A stretch of DNA of 8,828 nt from Ferroplasma sp037442045. GTDB taxonomy: Archaea > Thermoplasmatota > Thermoplasmata > Thermoplasmatales > Thermoplasmataceae. Positions 1-5,734 of the stretch are shown here, piece by piece; positions within the stretch are counted from its first letter, which is position 1, and each line of letters begins with the position of its first letter. The notes under the pieces are model-generated. The model saw only the letters and a list, made by a program, of their open reading frames with translations. It was not told where the DNA came from and did no database searches. The translations under genes and the position numbers were made by a program. The stretch spans positions 1 through 8,828 of the forward strand of contig NZ_JBBIRC010000052.1 in assembly GCF_037442045.1 (NCBI RefSeq), read 5' to 3'.

Positions 1-12
1 AAATATTAATTT

Positions 13-25
13 ACATATTACGTAA
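13..25. repeat. Operator-like direct repeat, copy 1 (TTACGTAA core)
   Basis: ACATATTACGTAA occurs here and again, identical, at 103-115, exactly 90 bases downstream. The core ATTACGTAAT (17-26) is a perfect palindrome, and a second overlapping palindrome ACGTAATTACGT covers 20-31. CpG-containing palindromes stand out in such AT-rich DNA. A binding site for a dimeric regulator is an inference. Confidence 0.4.
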
Positions 26-102
26 TTACGTTATATAGATTATTTTTATTATGTGCAGAAATATACCAAGAAAATTGGATATTTTATTGAATGCGGATTA
101 AG

Positions 103-115
103 ACATATTACGTAA
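103..115. repeat. Operator-like direct repeat, copy 2 (TTACGTAA core)
   Basis: This is the second identical copy of ACATATTACGTAA, with TTACGTAA at 108-115. It lies about 30 bases before the TATA-like box at 146-153, where a regulator could affect transcription of the oxidoreductase gene. The repeat is seen directly; the regulatory role is inferred. Confidence 0.4.
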
Positions 116-145
116 GTATTTCATTGTTTAGGTTTTAATTATAGC

Positions 146-153
146 ATAAAATA
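146..153 (+). promoter_or_regulatory. TATA-like box of the flavin oxidoreductase gene
   Basis: ATAAAATA is centred about 25 bases before the ATG at 174, the distance expected for a leaderless archaeal transcript. Another AT-rich block at 137-143 could serve instead. The box does not match the archaeal consensus strongly. Confidence 0.35.
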
Positions 154-173
154 GACAATGCCAAAGTTTTTGT

Positions 174-1190
174 ATGGTTTTATTATCTTTGCCTATGGAT
201 GAATACGAACTTACTATAATCGGAGCCGGACCTACTGGATTATTCGCCACCTTTCTGGCTGGCCTTAGAGATATAAAAAGCATAACGCTGGAAGCTCTGG
301 ACCATACCGGCGGCCAGATACCAGAACTGTATCCTGAAAAAATGGTATATGATGTACAGGGGATTCCAAAAATAAATGCCATAGAATTGAGGGACAAAAT
401 GTATGAACAGGCGAAGCTGTTTAATAGCCGAATTGAGCTCAATAGCAAGGTTACAGATATAATTCTGGATAATGAAAAGTATATAATAGAAGTTAATGGA
501 GAAAAAAAATATAGCTGCAGGGCTATTTTAATATGCACCGGAATTGGAGATTTTACCCCAAGAAAAATAGGGTGCCCCGGCGAAGATGAATTTAATGGAA
601 AAGGTGTTGAATATACTGTAAAAGATGTAACAAAATTTGCTGGAAAGACAGTGGCTATTGTTGGTGGAGGCGATTCGGCCCTTGATTATGCAAATGAACT
701 GGCAAACACTGCCAAGAAAGTATATGTATTACACCACAGTGAAAAATTCAAAGCCGCAGAAAAAACGCTGGATACAGTAATGCAGGAGAAAGATATCACA
801 CTTCTAATGAATACAACGGTTACCGCAATAAATGGAGACACCAGTGTAAGGGAAATTACAACAGTAAATGAAATCGACAAAAGCGTGGACAATATAAAAA
901 TTGATGCGTTGATAATTGCAATAGGGCATATTGGACGCCCAAATGTGTATAAATCAGTTAATATAACAACAAACAAAAATGGAAGGTCTATAATGGTAAG
1001 CGATGAATACCAGACAAACCTTAAAGGCATATTTGCAGTAGGCGATGTTGCTACAGTGGAAGGGGAACCAATACACCCATTAATAGCTGTCGATGGGGGA
1101 AACGCTTATATAGCCATTAATTTTATTAAAAAATATTTAACACCGGCGGCAACAATATTTGGAGGGCACAGTTCAAATCTTAATATTTAA
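174..1190 (+). CDS. FAD-dependent pyridine nucleotide-disulfide-type oxidoreductase, ferredoxin--NADP(+) reductase type 2-like
   Basis: This is a cytosolic flavoprotein of 338 residues with the thioredoxin-reductase-like fold. An N-terminal FAD-binding motif GAGPTG (17-22) is followed by TGGQ and a LYPEK...YDVQGIP segment typical of YumC-type ferredoxin/flavodoxin-NADP reductases. The inserted nucleotide-binding domain has GGGDSA (164-169), and the C-terminal FAD motif is AVGDVA. The tail FGGHSSNL matches the short extension of this family. The redox CxxC of true thioredoxin reductases is absent, so electron transfer to ferredoxin or flavodoxin is the better guess. The NADP 2'-phosphate motif HRRxxxR is replaced by HHSEKFK, so NADPH specificity is doubtful. 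The first ATG (174) suits leaderless transcription from the box at 146-153. The ATG at 195 (MDEYELTII) fits family N-termini equally well, so the start is uncertain by 7 residues. Confidence 0.85.
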   Translation: MVLLSLPMDEYELTIIGAGPTGLFATFLAGLRDIKSITLEALDHTGGQIPELYPEKMVYDVQGIPKINAIELRDKMYEQAKLFNSRIELNSKVTDIILDNEKYIIEVNGEKKYSCRAILICTGIGDFTPRKIGCPGEDEFNGKGVEYTVKDVTKFAGKTVAIVGGGDSALDYANELANTAKKVYVLHHSEKFKAAEKTLDTVMQEKDITLLMNTTVTAINGDTSVREITTVNEIDKSVDNIKIDALIIAIGHIGRPNVYKSVNITTNKNGRSIMVSDEYQTNLKGIFAVGDVATVEGEPIHPLIAVDGGNAYIAINFIKKYLTPAATIFGGHSSNLNI

Positions 1191-1193
1191 ATA
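1186..1193 (+). promoter_or_regulatory. TATA box of dph2, overlapping the upstream stop codon
   Basis: TTTAAATA is a near-ideal archaeal TATA box, centred about 26.5 bases before the dph2 ATG at 1216, which implies a leaderless mRNA. It contains the TAA stop (1188-1190) of the oxidoreductase gene. dph2 can therefore be transcribed on its own despite the 25-base gap. Confidence 0.55.
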
Positions 1194-1215
1194 GATATAA
1201 AACAATATGCGGTAA

Positions 1216-2220
1216 ATGAATGTAGATGATGCAATATTAACTTTAAAGGAAAGAAAAGCTTCAAAAATACTGCTTCAGCTCCCGGATGGATTGAAGCCAG
1301 AAGCATTTGACCTTTTCAATAAATTTTCACAGAATTTTAATGTAATAATAAGTTCACAGTCTTTTTATGGCGCGTGTGACATTGGCAATATGGAAGTATA
1401 CAAAGATGTTGATTATATAGTGCAGTTAGGGCATTCTGAAATCCCAAACATAAAATATACAAAACCGGTCATATTTATCGAATATTACTATAAGCTCGTA
1501 GAACTGAACGATAATGTTTTTTCAACATTGAAAGAAAATGGCATAAAGAATGTAGGCCTTTTATCATCCATACAGTACTATAAAGAAATGGGATATGTAA
1601 AGGCAAAACTGGAGAATCTTGGATACAATGTTATTATAGGTAAAGTTGATGGGAGAATGAAATATCCGGGGCAGGTTCTTGGGTGCAATTTCAGTGCAGC
1701 CCATTCAATAGCAGAAGAGGTTGATGCCTATTTGCTTGTAAGTACTGGATTATTTCATGGAATCGGAGCTCAGTTATCAACAGATAAGCCTGTGTATATA
1801 CTCGATTTAAATCAGAGATCTATTAATAACATACAGCCGGAAATTGACAAATTTCTCAGAAAAAGGTATGCAAGAATAGAACCTGCTATTGATGCCAGGA
1901 AATTTGCAATAGTCATAGACACAAAAATAGGGCAGTACAGAAAAAAACTTGCATACAGCATTTACAATAAGGTAAAAAAATTGGGAAAAGACGCCGTAAT
2001 AGTTACTGCGGATAATGTAAATCCTGTTGATTTCCAGAATCTCATGTGCGATGCAGTGGTATTTACAGGCTGCCCCAGAGTTTCAATAGATGATGAGGAT
2101 AAATTCAGCATGCCTGTTTTGACTCCCATTGAATTTGAACAGTTATTTGGATTTAAAAGCAATAATAAGTATATGATGGATGAAATAGTTGGAGTTGATA
2201 CTTATTCTCCAATAAGATAG
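1216..2220 (+). CDS. dph2: 2-(3-amino-3-carboxypropyl)histidine synthase (diphthamide biosynthesis protein Dph2)
   Basis: This non-classical radical-SAM enzyme performs the first step of diphthamide synthesis. It moves the 3-amino-3-carboxypropyl group of SAM onto a histidine of elongation factor 2. Archaeal Dph2 acts as a cytosolic homodimer with one 4Fe-4S cluster per subunit. The 334-residue length is usual. The three cluster cysteines are visible, one per domain: Cys54 (YGACD), Cys157 (LGCNF) and Cys286 (TGCPR). The N-terminal LQLPDGLK, the FHGIG segment in the second domain and the FTGCPR..IDD motif in the third are family hallmarks. The start is the first possible one, since an in-frame TAA lies just upstream, and it is supported by the TATA box at 1186-1193. 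The 3' end overlaps the convergent methylthiotransferase gene by 19 bases. Confidence 0.93.
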   Translation: MNVDDAILTLKERKASKILLQLPDGLKPEAFDLFNKFSQNFNVIISSQSFYGACDIGNMEVYKDVDYIVQLGHSEIPNIKYTKPVIFIEYYYKLVELNDNVFSTLKENGIKNVGLLSSIQYYKEMGYVKAKLENLGYNVIIGKVDGRMKYPGQVLGCNFSAAHSIAEEVDAYLLVSTGLFHGIGAQLSTDKPVYILDLNQRSINNIQPEIDKFLRKRYARIEPAIDARKFAIVIDTKIGQYRKKLAYSIYNKVKKLGKDAVIVTADNVNPVDFQNLMCDAVVFTGCPRVSIDDEDKFSMPVLTPIEFEQLFGFKSNNKYMMDEIVGVDTYSPIR

Positions 2221-3404
2221 TTTGAACCATGGGAAACAATAGTGCAGTAAATTTCAGAATATTTTTTATAGCCCTCTTTTAATACAACCGGCCTGTAGTT
2301 AATATCCCTGCCAACCATTGTACCATTTTTGCCATCTTCTGTAATGAGGACTTTCTCTTCTTTGCCAGTATAAGTGTCAAGCTTTTTCTCCATCTGTTCT
2401 TTATGCAATGCAATAATTTCACTGGACCATTTTTTTAGCAGATTAGAATTCAAAGGCATTTTATTGTAATCCTTTGTAAATGGCCTCGGTGAAAATCTTG
2501 TAACGTTTATAATATCGGGTTTATAAGTTTCCAGAAATTTTATTGTTTTCTCGAATCCTTCTTCCGTATCGTTATGGTATCCCAGTATTATATCTGTAGC
2601 AATTGACATGTCAGGAAATGTGTCATGGAATTTTTTCCATACAGTTTCGGCTTCTTCAATTGTATATTCCCTGTTCATGGCTTCCAGCACATTGTTATCT
2701 GCACTCTGCACTGGCAAATGAAGGAATTTGAATACTTTTTCATGCTTATAGGAAGATATAAGCTTATCAAGTATATCATAAGTATTTCTTGGTTCCATCA
2801 TGCCCACACGCAGATTAAAATCTTTATTTATTGAAGATATGCTGTTTACCAGCTCTGCAAGGTCTGTATGAATATCCTTTCCATATGCTGCAGTATCAAG
2901 CGAGGATATCCTTATTTCCTTTATTCCACGTTCCAGTTCCATATTTGCCTGATTTACAATTTTTTCAATATTTCTGGATAACAGTTTCCCCCTTGCTATG
3001 TGTGAAATGCAGAAATTGCAGCTTCCCGTACAACCCTGGTTAATTGGTATTCCATCATATATATCGGATTTTATTTCAATATCATCAAGATCACCCTCGT
3101 AAAAATTTCTGAATTCTTTTGGCTTCAGCACATGTACGTTATCAGATTCGATTGTATTCCCATTTACGGTTGCGAGGCAGCCGAGAACCTGAACATTTTT
3201 GGAAGCTTTCGAAAGTGATGAAATGCGCTTTACCATTCTATCCTCTGTATGCTTTATAACAACACATGTGCCTATAAGGCTTAAATCAGCATCTTCCGGG
3301 TCATTCACCAGCTGGTTGTTTTTATCTTGAAGGAGTTTATTAAGGTAAAGTGATGATTCGGATTTTTCCAGTGTGCATCCGTATGATTCGAAATAAATTT
3401 TCAT
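2202..3404 (-). CDS. tRNA (N6-L-threonylcarbamoyladenosine(37)-C2)-methylthiotransferase, CDKAL1/MtaB type
   Basis: This radical-SAM enzyme would add a methylthio group to t6A at position 37 of ANN-decoding tRNAs, stabilising codon-anticodon pairing. It has three parts. The N-terminal UPF0004 domain has cluster cysteines Cys10 (SYGC), Cys47 (GTC) and Cys76 (LGC). The radical-SAM domain has Cys125, Cys129 and Cys132 in GCTGSCNFC. A C-terminal TRAM-like tRNA-binding region starts near the segment TYTGKEEKVL. At 400 residues it has the usual archaeal size, and the archaeal QGC..SC.FC..H.ARG pattern favours the t6A-modifying branch over the MiaB i6A branch. I chose ATG at 3404, giving MKIYFESYGC as in homologues; an in-frame TTG at 3419 would add five residues. 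The gene is convergent with dph2 and divergent from the Lrp-type regulator. Confidence 0.9.
   Translation of the reverse strand: MKIYFESYGCTLEKSESSLYLNKLLQDKNNQLVNDPEDADLSLIGTCVVIKHTEDRMVKRISSLSKASKNVQVLGCLATVNGNTIESDNVHVLKPKEFRNFYEGDLDDIEIKSDIYDGIPINQGCTGSCNFCISHIARGKLLSRNIEKIVNQANMELERGIKEIRISSLDTAAYGKDIHTDLAELVNSISSINKDFNLRVGMMEPRNTYDILDKLISSYKHEKVFKFLHLPVQSADNNVLEAMNREYTIEEAETVWKKFHDTFPDMSIATDIILGYHNDTEEGFEKTIKFLETYKPDIINVTRFSPRPFTKDYNKMPLNSNLLKKWSSEIIALHKEQMEKKLDTYTGKEEKVLITEDGKNGTMVGRDINYRPVVLKEGYKKYSEIYCTIVSHGSNYLIGE
2261..2281 (+). terminator. Possible T-rich terminator for dph2
   Basis: T6 at 2262-2267 and T4 at 2277-2281 lie 40-60 bases past the dph2 stop, inside the opposite gene. 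Archaeal termination often uses such T-tracts. T-tracts are common in this AT-rich DNA, so the call is weak. Confidence 0.2.
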
Positions 3405-3469
3405 ATTTTTTGATTGCAATTAAGTTAATAACGATTTTTATGCCGTATGCCTTAAAAATTATTATAGCC

Positions 3470-3483
3470 CAATTATATAATTG
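3470..3483. promoter_or_regulatory. Perfect 14-base palindrome, candidate operator
   Basis: CAATTATATAATTG is a perfect palindrome in the divergent region between the methylthiotransferase and the Lrp-type regulator. Its CAATTA half-site recurs nearby (3417-3422, and in near form at 3539-3545). Autoregulation by the adjacent regulator is an inference; the surrounding DNA is very AT-rich. Confidence 0.35.
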
Positions 3484-3518
3484 CGTAAACATACCGTCAT
3501 ATAAAGTGTAGAATTCGA

Positions 3519-3545
3519 TAAATTGCTCTTTTAAAATTCAATTTA
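3519..3545. repeat. Inverted repeat upstream of the Lrp-type gene
   Basis: TAAATTG (3519-3525) and CAATTTA (3539-3545) are perfect 7-base inverted arms separated by 13 bases. They end six bases before the purine-rich BRE-like element of the regulator gene. The spacing could suit a dimeric winged-helix/HTH regulator or a weak hairpin; function is inferred. Confidence 0.3.
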
Positions 3546-3550
3546 CCTAT

Positions 3551-3566
3551 GAAAAGAGTTAAATAT
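3551..3566 (+). promoter_or_regulatory. BRE and TATA box of the Lrp-type regulator
   Basis: The purine-rich GAAAAGA (3551-3557) is followed by TTAAATAT (3559-3566), centred about 24 bases before the ATG at 3586. This is the arrangement expected for TFB/TBP recruitment and a leaderless mRNA. Confidence 0.5.
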
Positions 3567-3585
3567 TGCTTTAAAATATAATTTT

Positions 3586-4125
3586 ATGACGGATGAAAAT
3601 AGTTCAAATAAAGTAGATGAAAATAGAAATTACCAGTGCGACCTATCTATAAGATGGGAGCATATAGATTCATCAATTTTACCATTCGACGATCTTGATA
3701 AAGAAATTATGTGCTTCCTGCGTTATAATGCAAGAATGTCAAATGCAGAAATAGCAAAAATGCTCAACACAAGCGAAGCCACTGTTAGAAGAAGAATTAA
3801 TGAACTTGTGAGAAGAAAGATTATTACTGGTTTTTCTGCACTGGTGGATTTGCATGCCATTGAAAATAGCATAAAGGTCTGCATAAGGATAGATATAGAG
3901 GGTGAAAAACTTGATAGCATAGCCGAATCTTTAGCAGCCAATCCAGATATATTATCACTTTACAGAAGGAGAGGGCAAAACCAGCTGCTATTGCAGGGCC
4001 TATTTTTGAATCTGGAAACTATACAGGAATTTGAAGATAGTTTAGCAAGAAGAGAAGGTATAATAAAATATGATACAATGGTTGTATCAAAAGCATACAA
4101 AAAAGACCCATGGGTGGGCATATAA
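3586..4125 (+). CDS. Lrp/AsnC family transcriptional regulator
   Basis: This is a 179-residue DNA-binding protein. Residues about 36-82 form the winged helix-turn-helix: LDKEIMCFLRYNARMSNAEIA is followed by the recognition helix TSEATVRRRINELVRR. Residues about 90-170 look like the alpha/beta RAM domain used for oligomerisation and small-molecule binding, with the final strand near GIIKYDTMVVSK. Members are usually about 150 residues. The extra length is a polar N-terminal tail of about 34 residues containing Cys18 and Trp24, with no known counterpart that I can name. Targets and effector cannot be read from sequence. The adjacent, convergent aspartate ammonia-lyase gene (4-base gap) hints at amino-acid metabolism, and the palindromes in its own upstream region suggest autoregulation; both are inferences. 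Confidence 0.85.
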   Translation: MTDENSSNKVDENRNYQCDLSIRWEHIDSSILPFDDLDKEIMCFLRYNARMSNAEIAKMLNTSEATVRRRINELVRRKIITGFSALVDLHAIENSIKVCIRIDIEGEKLDSIAESLAANPDILSLYRRRGQNQLLLQGLFLNLETIQEFEDSLARREGIIKYDTMVVSKAYKKDPWVGI

Positions 4126-4129
4126 AAAT

Positions 4130-5497
4130 TTAATTTAGAAAGTTAAATATTTCATTATATTTCTTTTCATCTATTTTTCCTGTTGCCAGGACAAGATCTT
4201 TTATGCTTTTCCCAGTTTCCAGGGATTCTTCAACTATTTCTGCCATAGTATTGTATCCAAGGTACGGGTTAAGAAGTGCAGCAGAACCAAAACTTCTTTC
4301 TATGTTTTCTTTAATTTTGTGCAGGTCTGGCTCAATTCCACGTATGGCTTCTTCATCAAGCATTTTAATCCCGTTTGCAAGCCTATCCATTGATTTTGAT
4401 ATTTCGTAGTCGATATGTGGCATCATGACATTTAGTTCAAGTTGCCCTGCCTTTACCGATAAATTTACAGCCTGCTGTGAGCCAATTATGGAATGGCAAA
4501 TCATATTCATTGCCTCTGCTATTGATGGATTAATTTTGCCCGGCATGATTGATGAACCCTGTTGCACTGCTGGGAGAACTATTTCGTGAATTCCGGAGCC
4601 AGGGCCGGAATAAAGCAATCTTAAATCGTCTGAAATCTTGCTGAGATCCAGAGCCATATCTGATAATGAATTCATTACTCTTGAGAAGTCGGTCATGAAC
4701 TGCATGAGTCCCATCAGATTTTCTCCAGTTCTGAAATTAAATCCGGTTTCTTCGGATATTTTCTTTACTGCATTTCCCTTATATCCCTCAGGTGTATTGG
4801 CTCCATTGCCCACTGCAGTTCCACCAATATTTAATTCTAATATATAGTTAAGTGATGCTTCAAATTCATTAAGATCCCTTGAAACAGCAAATGCCCATGC
4901 ATTGAATTCATCGCCGAGGGTTACTCTAACTGCGTCCTGAAGATGTGTCCTGCCGGTTTTGTAAATTTTCTCAAATTCTTTATATTTTGATTTCAGTGAG
5001 TTTATTAATGATTCGGTATTTTTAATTACTTTTTGTGATTTAAGCATTATATTCACGCGCATCATTGTTGGATAGATATCGTTTGTTGACTGGCTCATAT
5101 TTATTACATCGTTTGGGCTTGCGTACTGGTATTCCCCTTTTTTATGGTTCATTGATTCTAATACAAGATTTGCCAGTATTTCATTTGTATTCATATTAAA
5201 TGAAGTTCCTGCCCCTGCCTGAAAAACATCAACAACAAACTGGTCATCAAATTTACCATCAATTAAAATATCGCATGCTTTGCTTATGCTTTCATATAAT
5301 TCCTTTTTGAGTTTGCCAGTTGTATAATTTGCGTATGCAGCACCCTTCTTTACTATAGCCATTGCACGTATATGGTCGCGGTCGTTTGATTTTATGCCAG
5401 AAATATTGAAGTTATTTTTGGCTCTGAAGGTATTTATTCCATAATAGATATTGTCATCAATTTTTACTTCGCCTATTACATCTTTTTCTGTCCTCAT
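4130..5497 (-). CDS. aspA: Aspartate ammonia-lyase (aspartase)
   Basis: This enzyme reversibly deaminates L-aspartate to fumarate and ammonia in the cytosol, linking nitrogen metabolism to the citric acid cycle. It is a 455-residue member of the fumarase/aspartase superfamily, which is homotetrameric with composite active sites. Conserved blocks are GEVKIDDNIYYGINT, QAGAGTSFNMNTNE, NMSQSTND, KTGRTHLQDAVRVTLG and the flexible-loop signature GSSIMPGKIN (314-323), with Ser315 as the expected catalytic base and Lys321 as substrate ligand. The choice over class II fumarase rests on GTS.NMN rather than GTQSNMN, SQSTND rather than SQSSND, and AGQLELNVMMP and LLNPYLGY near the C-terminus. The ATG at 5497 is preceded by a TATA-like box. 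The gene ends 4 bases from the Lrp-type regulator's stop and diverges from the isocitrate dehydrogenase-like gene. Confidence 0.88.
   Translation of the reverse strand: MRTEKDVIGEVKIDDNIYYGINTFRAKNNFNISGIKSNDRDHIRAMAIVKKGAAYANYTTGKLKKELYESISKACDILIDGKFDDQFVVDVFQAGAGTSFNMNTNEILANLVLESMNHKKGEYQYASPNDVINMSQSTNDIYPTMMRVNIMLKSQKVIKNTESLINSLKSKYKEFEKIYKTGRTHLQDAVRVTLGDEFNAWAFAVSRDLNEFEASLNYILELNIGGTAVGNGANTPEGYKGNAVKKISEETGFNFRTGENLMGLMQFMTDFSRVMNSLSDMALDLSKISDDLRLLYSGPGSGIHEIVLPAVQQGSSIMPGKINPSIAEAMNMICHSIIGSQQAVNLSVKAGQLELNVMMPHIDYEISKSMDRLANGIKMLDEEAIRGIEPDLHKIKENIERSFGSAALLNPYLGYNTMAEIVEESLETGKSIKDLVLATGKIDEKKYNEIFNFLN
4160..4178 (+). terminator. Possible T-rich terminator for the Lrp-type gene
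   Basis: A pyrimidine tract with T3, T4 and T5 runs lies 35-53 bases past the regulator's stop, within the 3' end of the aspartase gene on the other strand. With only 4 bases between the genes, termination must happen inside the neighbour. Weak evidence only. Confidence 0.2.
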
Positions 5498-5517
5498 AGT
5501 TAATAATGTTACTTGAG

Positions 5518-5525
5518 TATAAAAA
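5518..5525 (-). promoter_or_regulatory. TATA-like box of aspA
   Basis: Read on the minus strand this is TTTTTATA, centred about 25 bases before the ATG at 5497, as expected for a leaderless archaeal transcript. Confidence 0.45.
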
Positions 5526-5653
5526 TATTTTAATTACAACGTTTAACTTAATTTAATAAAGTGCTTTTTATAATTTAACAAATATGGAATTTTTATACAC
5601 GCGATAATTTGCTGGCTGAAGTAACTGAATAATTTCATGATTAACATTTATTG

Positions 5654-5666
5654 GTAATATTATTAC
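5654..5666. repeat. Short imperfect palindrome, candidate operator
   Basis: GTAATA and TATTAC are 6-base inverted arms around a single T. A further GTAAT follows 16 bases after the first, so three GTAAT/ATTAC half-sites lie within 21 bases between two divergent promoters. Regulation of either gene is an inference. Confidence 0.25.
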
Positions 5667-5718
5667 ACTGTAATTATTAAAAAATTAAAAATCTCTGTAC
5701 TTTTAAAATTAAAAAAAA

Positions 5719-5724
5719 TTATAA
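5719..5724 (+). promoter_or_regulatory. Possible TATA box of the isocitrate dehydrogenase-like gene
   Basis: TTATAA is centred about 25 bases before the in-frame ATG at 5747 and so would fit leaderless initiation there (MNIEF). TTTTAAAA at 5701-5708 would instead suit a start at 5735 or 5738 with a very short leader. Confidence 0.3.
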
Positions 5725-5734
5725 GCTATTATGC

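Larger units (their letters stand above)
1..173. other. Non-coding region upstream of the flavin oxidoreductase gene
   Basis: I see no credible gene here. The stretch is very AT-rich. It holds two copies of a 13-base direct repeat built on the palindrome TTACGTAA and, nearer the gene, a TATA-like box; both are listed separately. The left edge is the window boundary, so the neighbour on that side is unknown. Confidence 0.6.
5498..5734. other. Divergent intergenic region between aspA and the isocitrate dehydrogenase-like gene
   Basis: This 237-base, strongly AT-rich spacer holds back-to-back promoters. A TATA-like box for aspA lies at its left end and one for the dehydrogenase-like gene at its right end. 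In the middle are an imperfect palindrome GTAATATTATTAC (5654-5666) followed by another GTAAT (5670-5674), and a 31-codon ORF on the minus strand (5638 to 5543) that I do not call as a gene. No structured RNA was recognised. Confidence 0.5.

Noticed and set aside
158..202. A 14-codon ORF overlapping the oxidoreductase start in another frame
   Set aside because: It begins before the transcription start predicted from the TATA-like box and has no ribosome binding site.
174..1190. Thioredoxin reductase as the identity of the first gene
   Set aside because: The redox CxxC in the nucleotide-binding domain is missing, and the LYPEK/YDVQGIP and C-terminal GHSS segments fit ferredoxin-NADP reductase type 2.
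3405..3419. TTG at 3419 as start of the methylthiotransferase
   Set aside because: The ATG at 3404 gives MKIYFESYGC, the standard N-terminus of the family; the five extra residues have no support.
3440..3514. A 24-codon plus-strand ORF in the divergent region before the Lrp-type gene
   Set aside because: No promoter at a suitable distance, no ribosome binding site, and it spans the palindrome; such short ORFs are expected by chance.
4130..5497. Class II fumarase as the identity of this lyase
   Set aside because: The GTS.NMN, SQSTND and AGQLELNVM signatures are those of aspartases rather than fumarases; a dual or fumarase activity cannot be fully excluded without assay.
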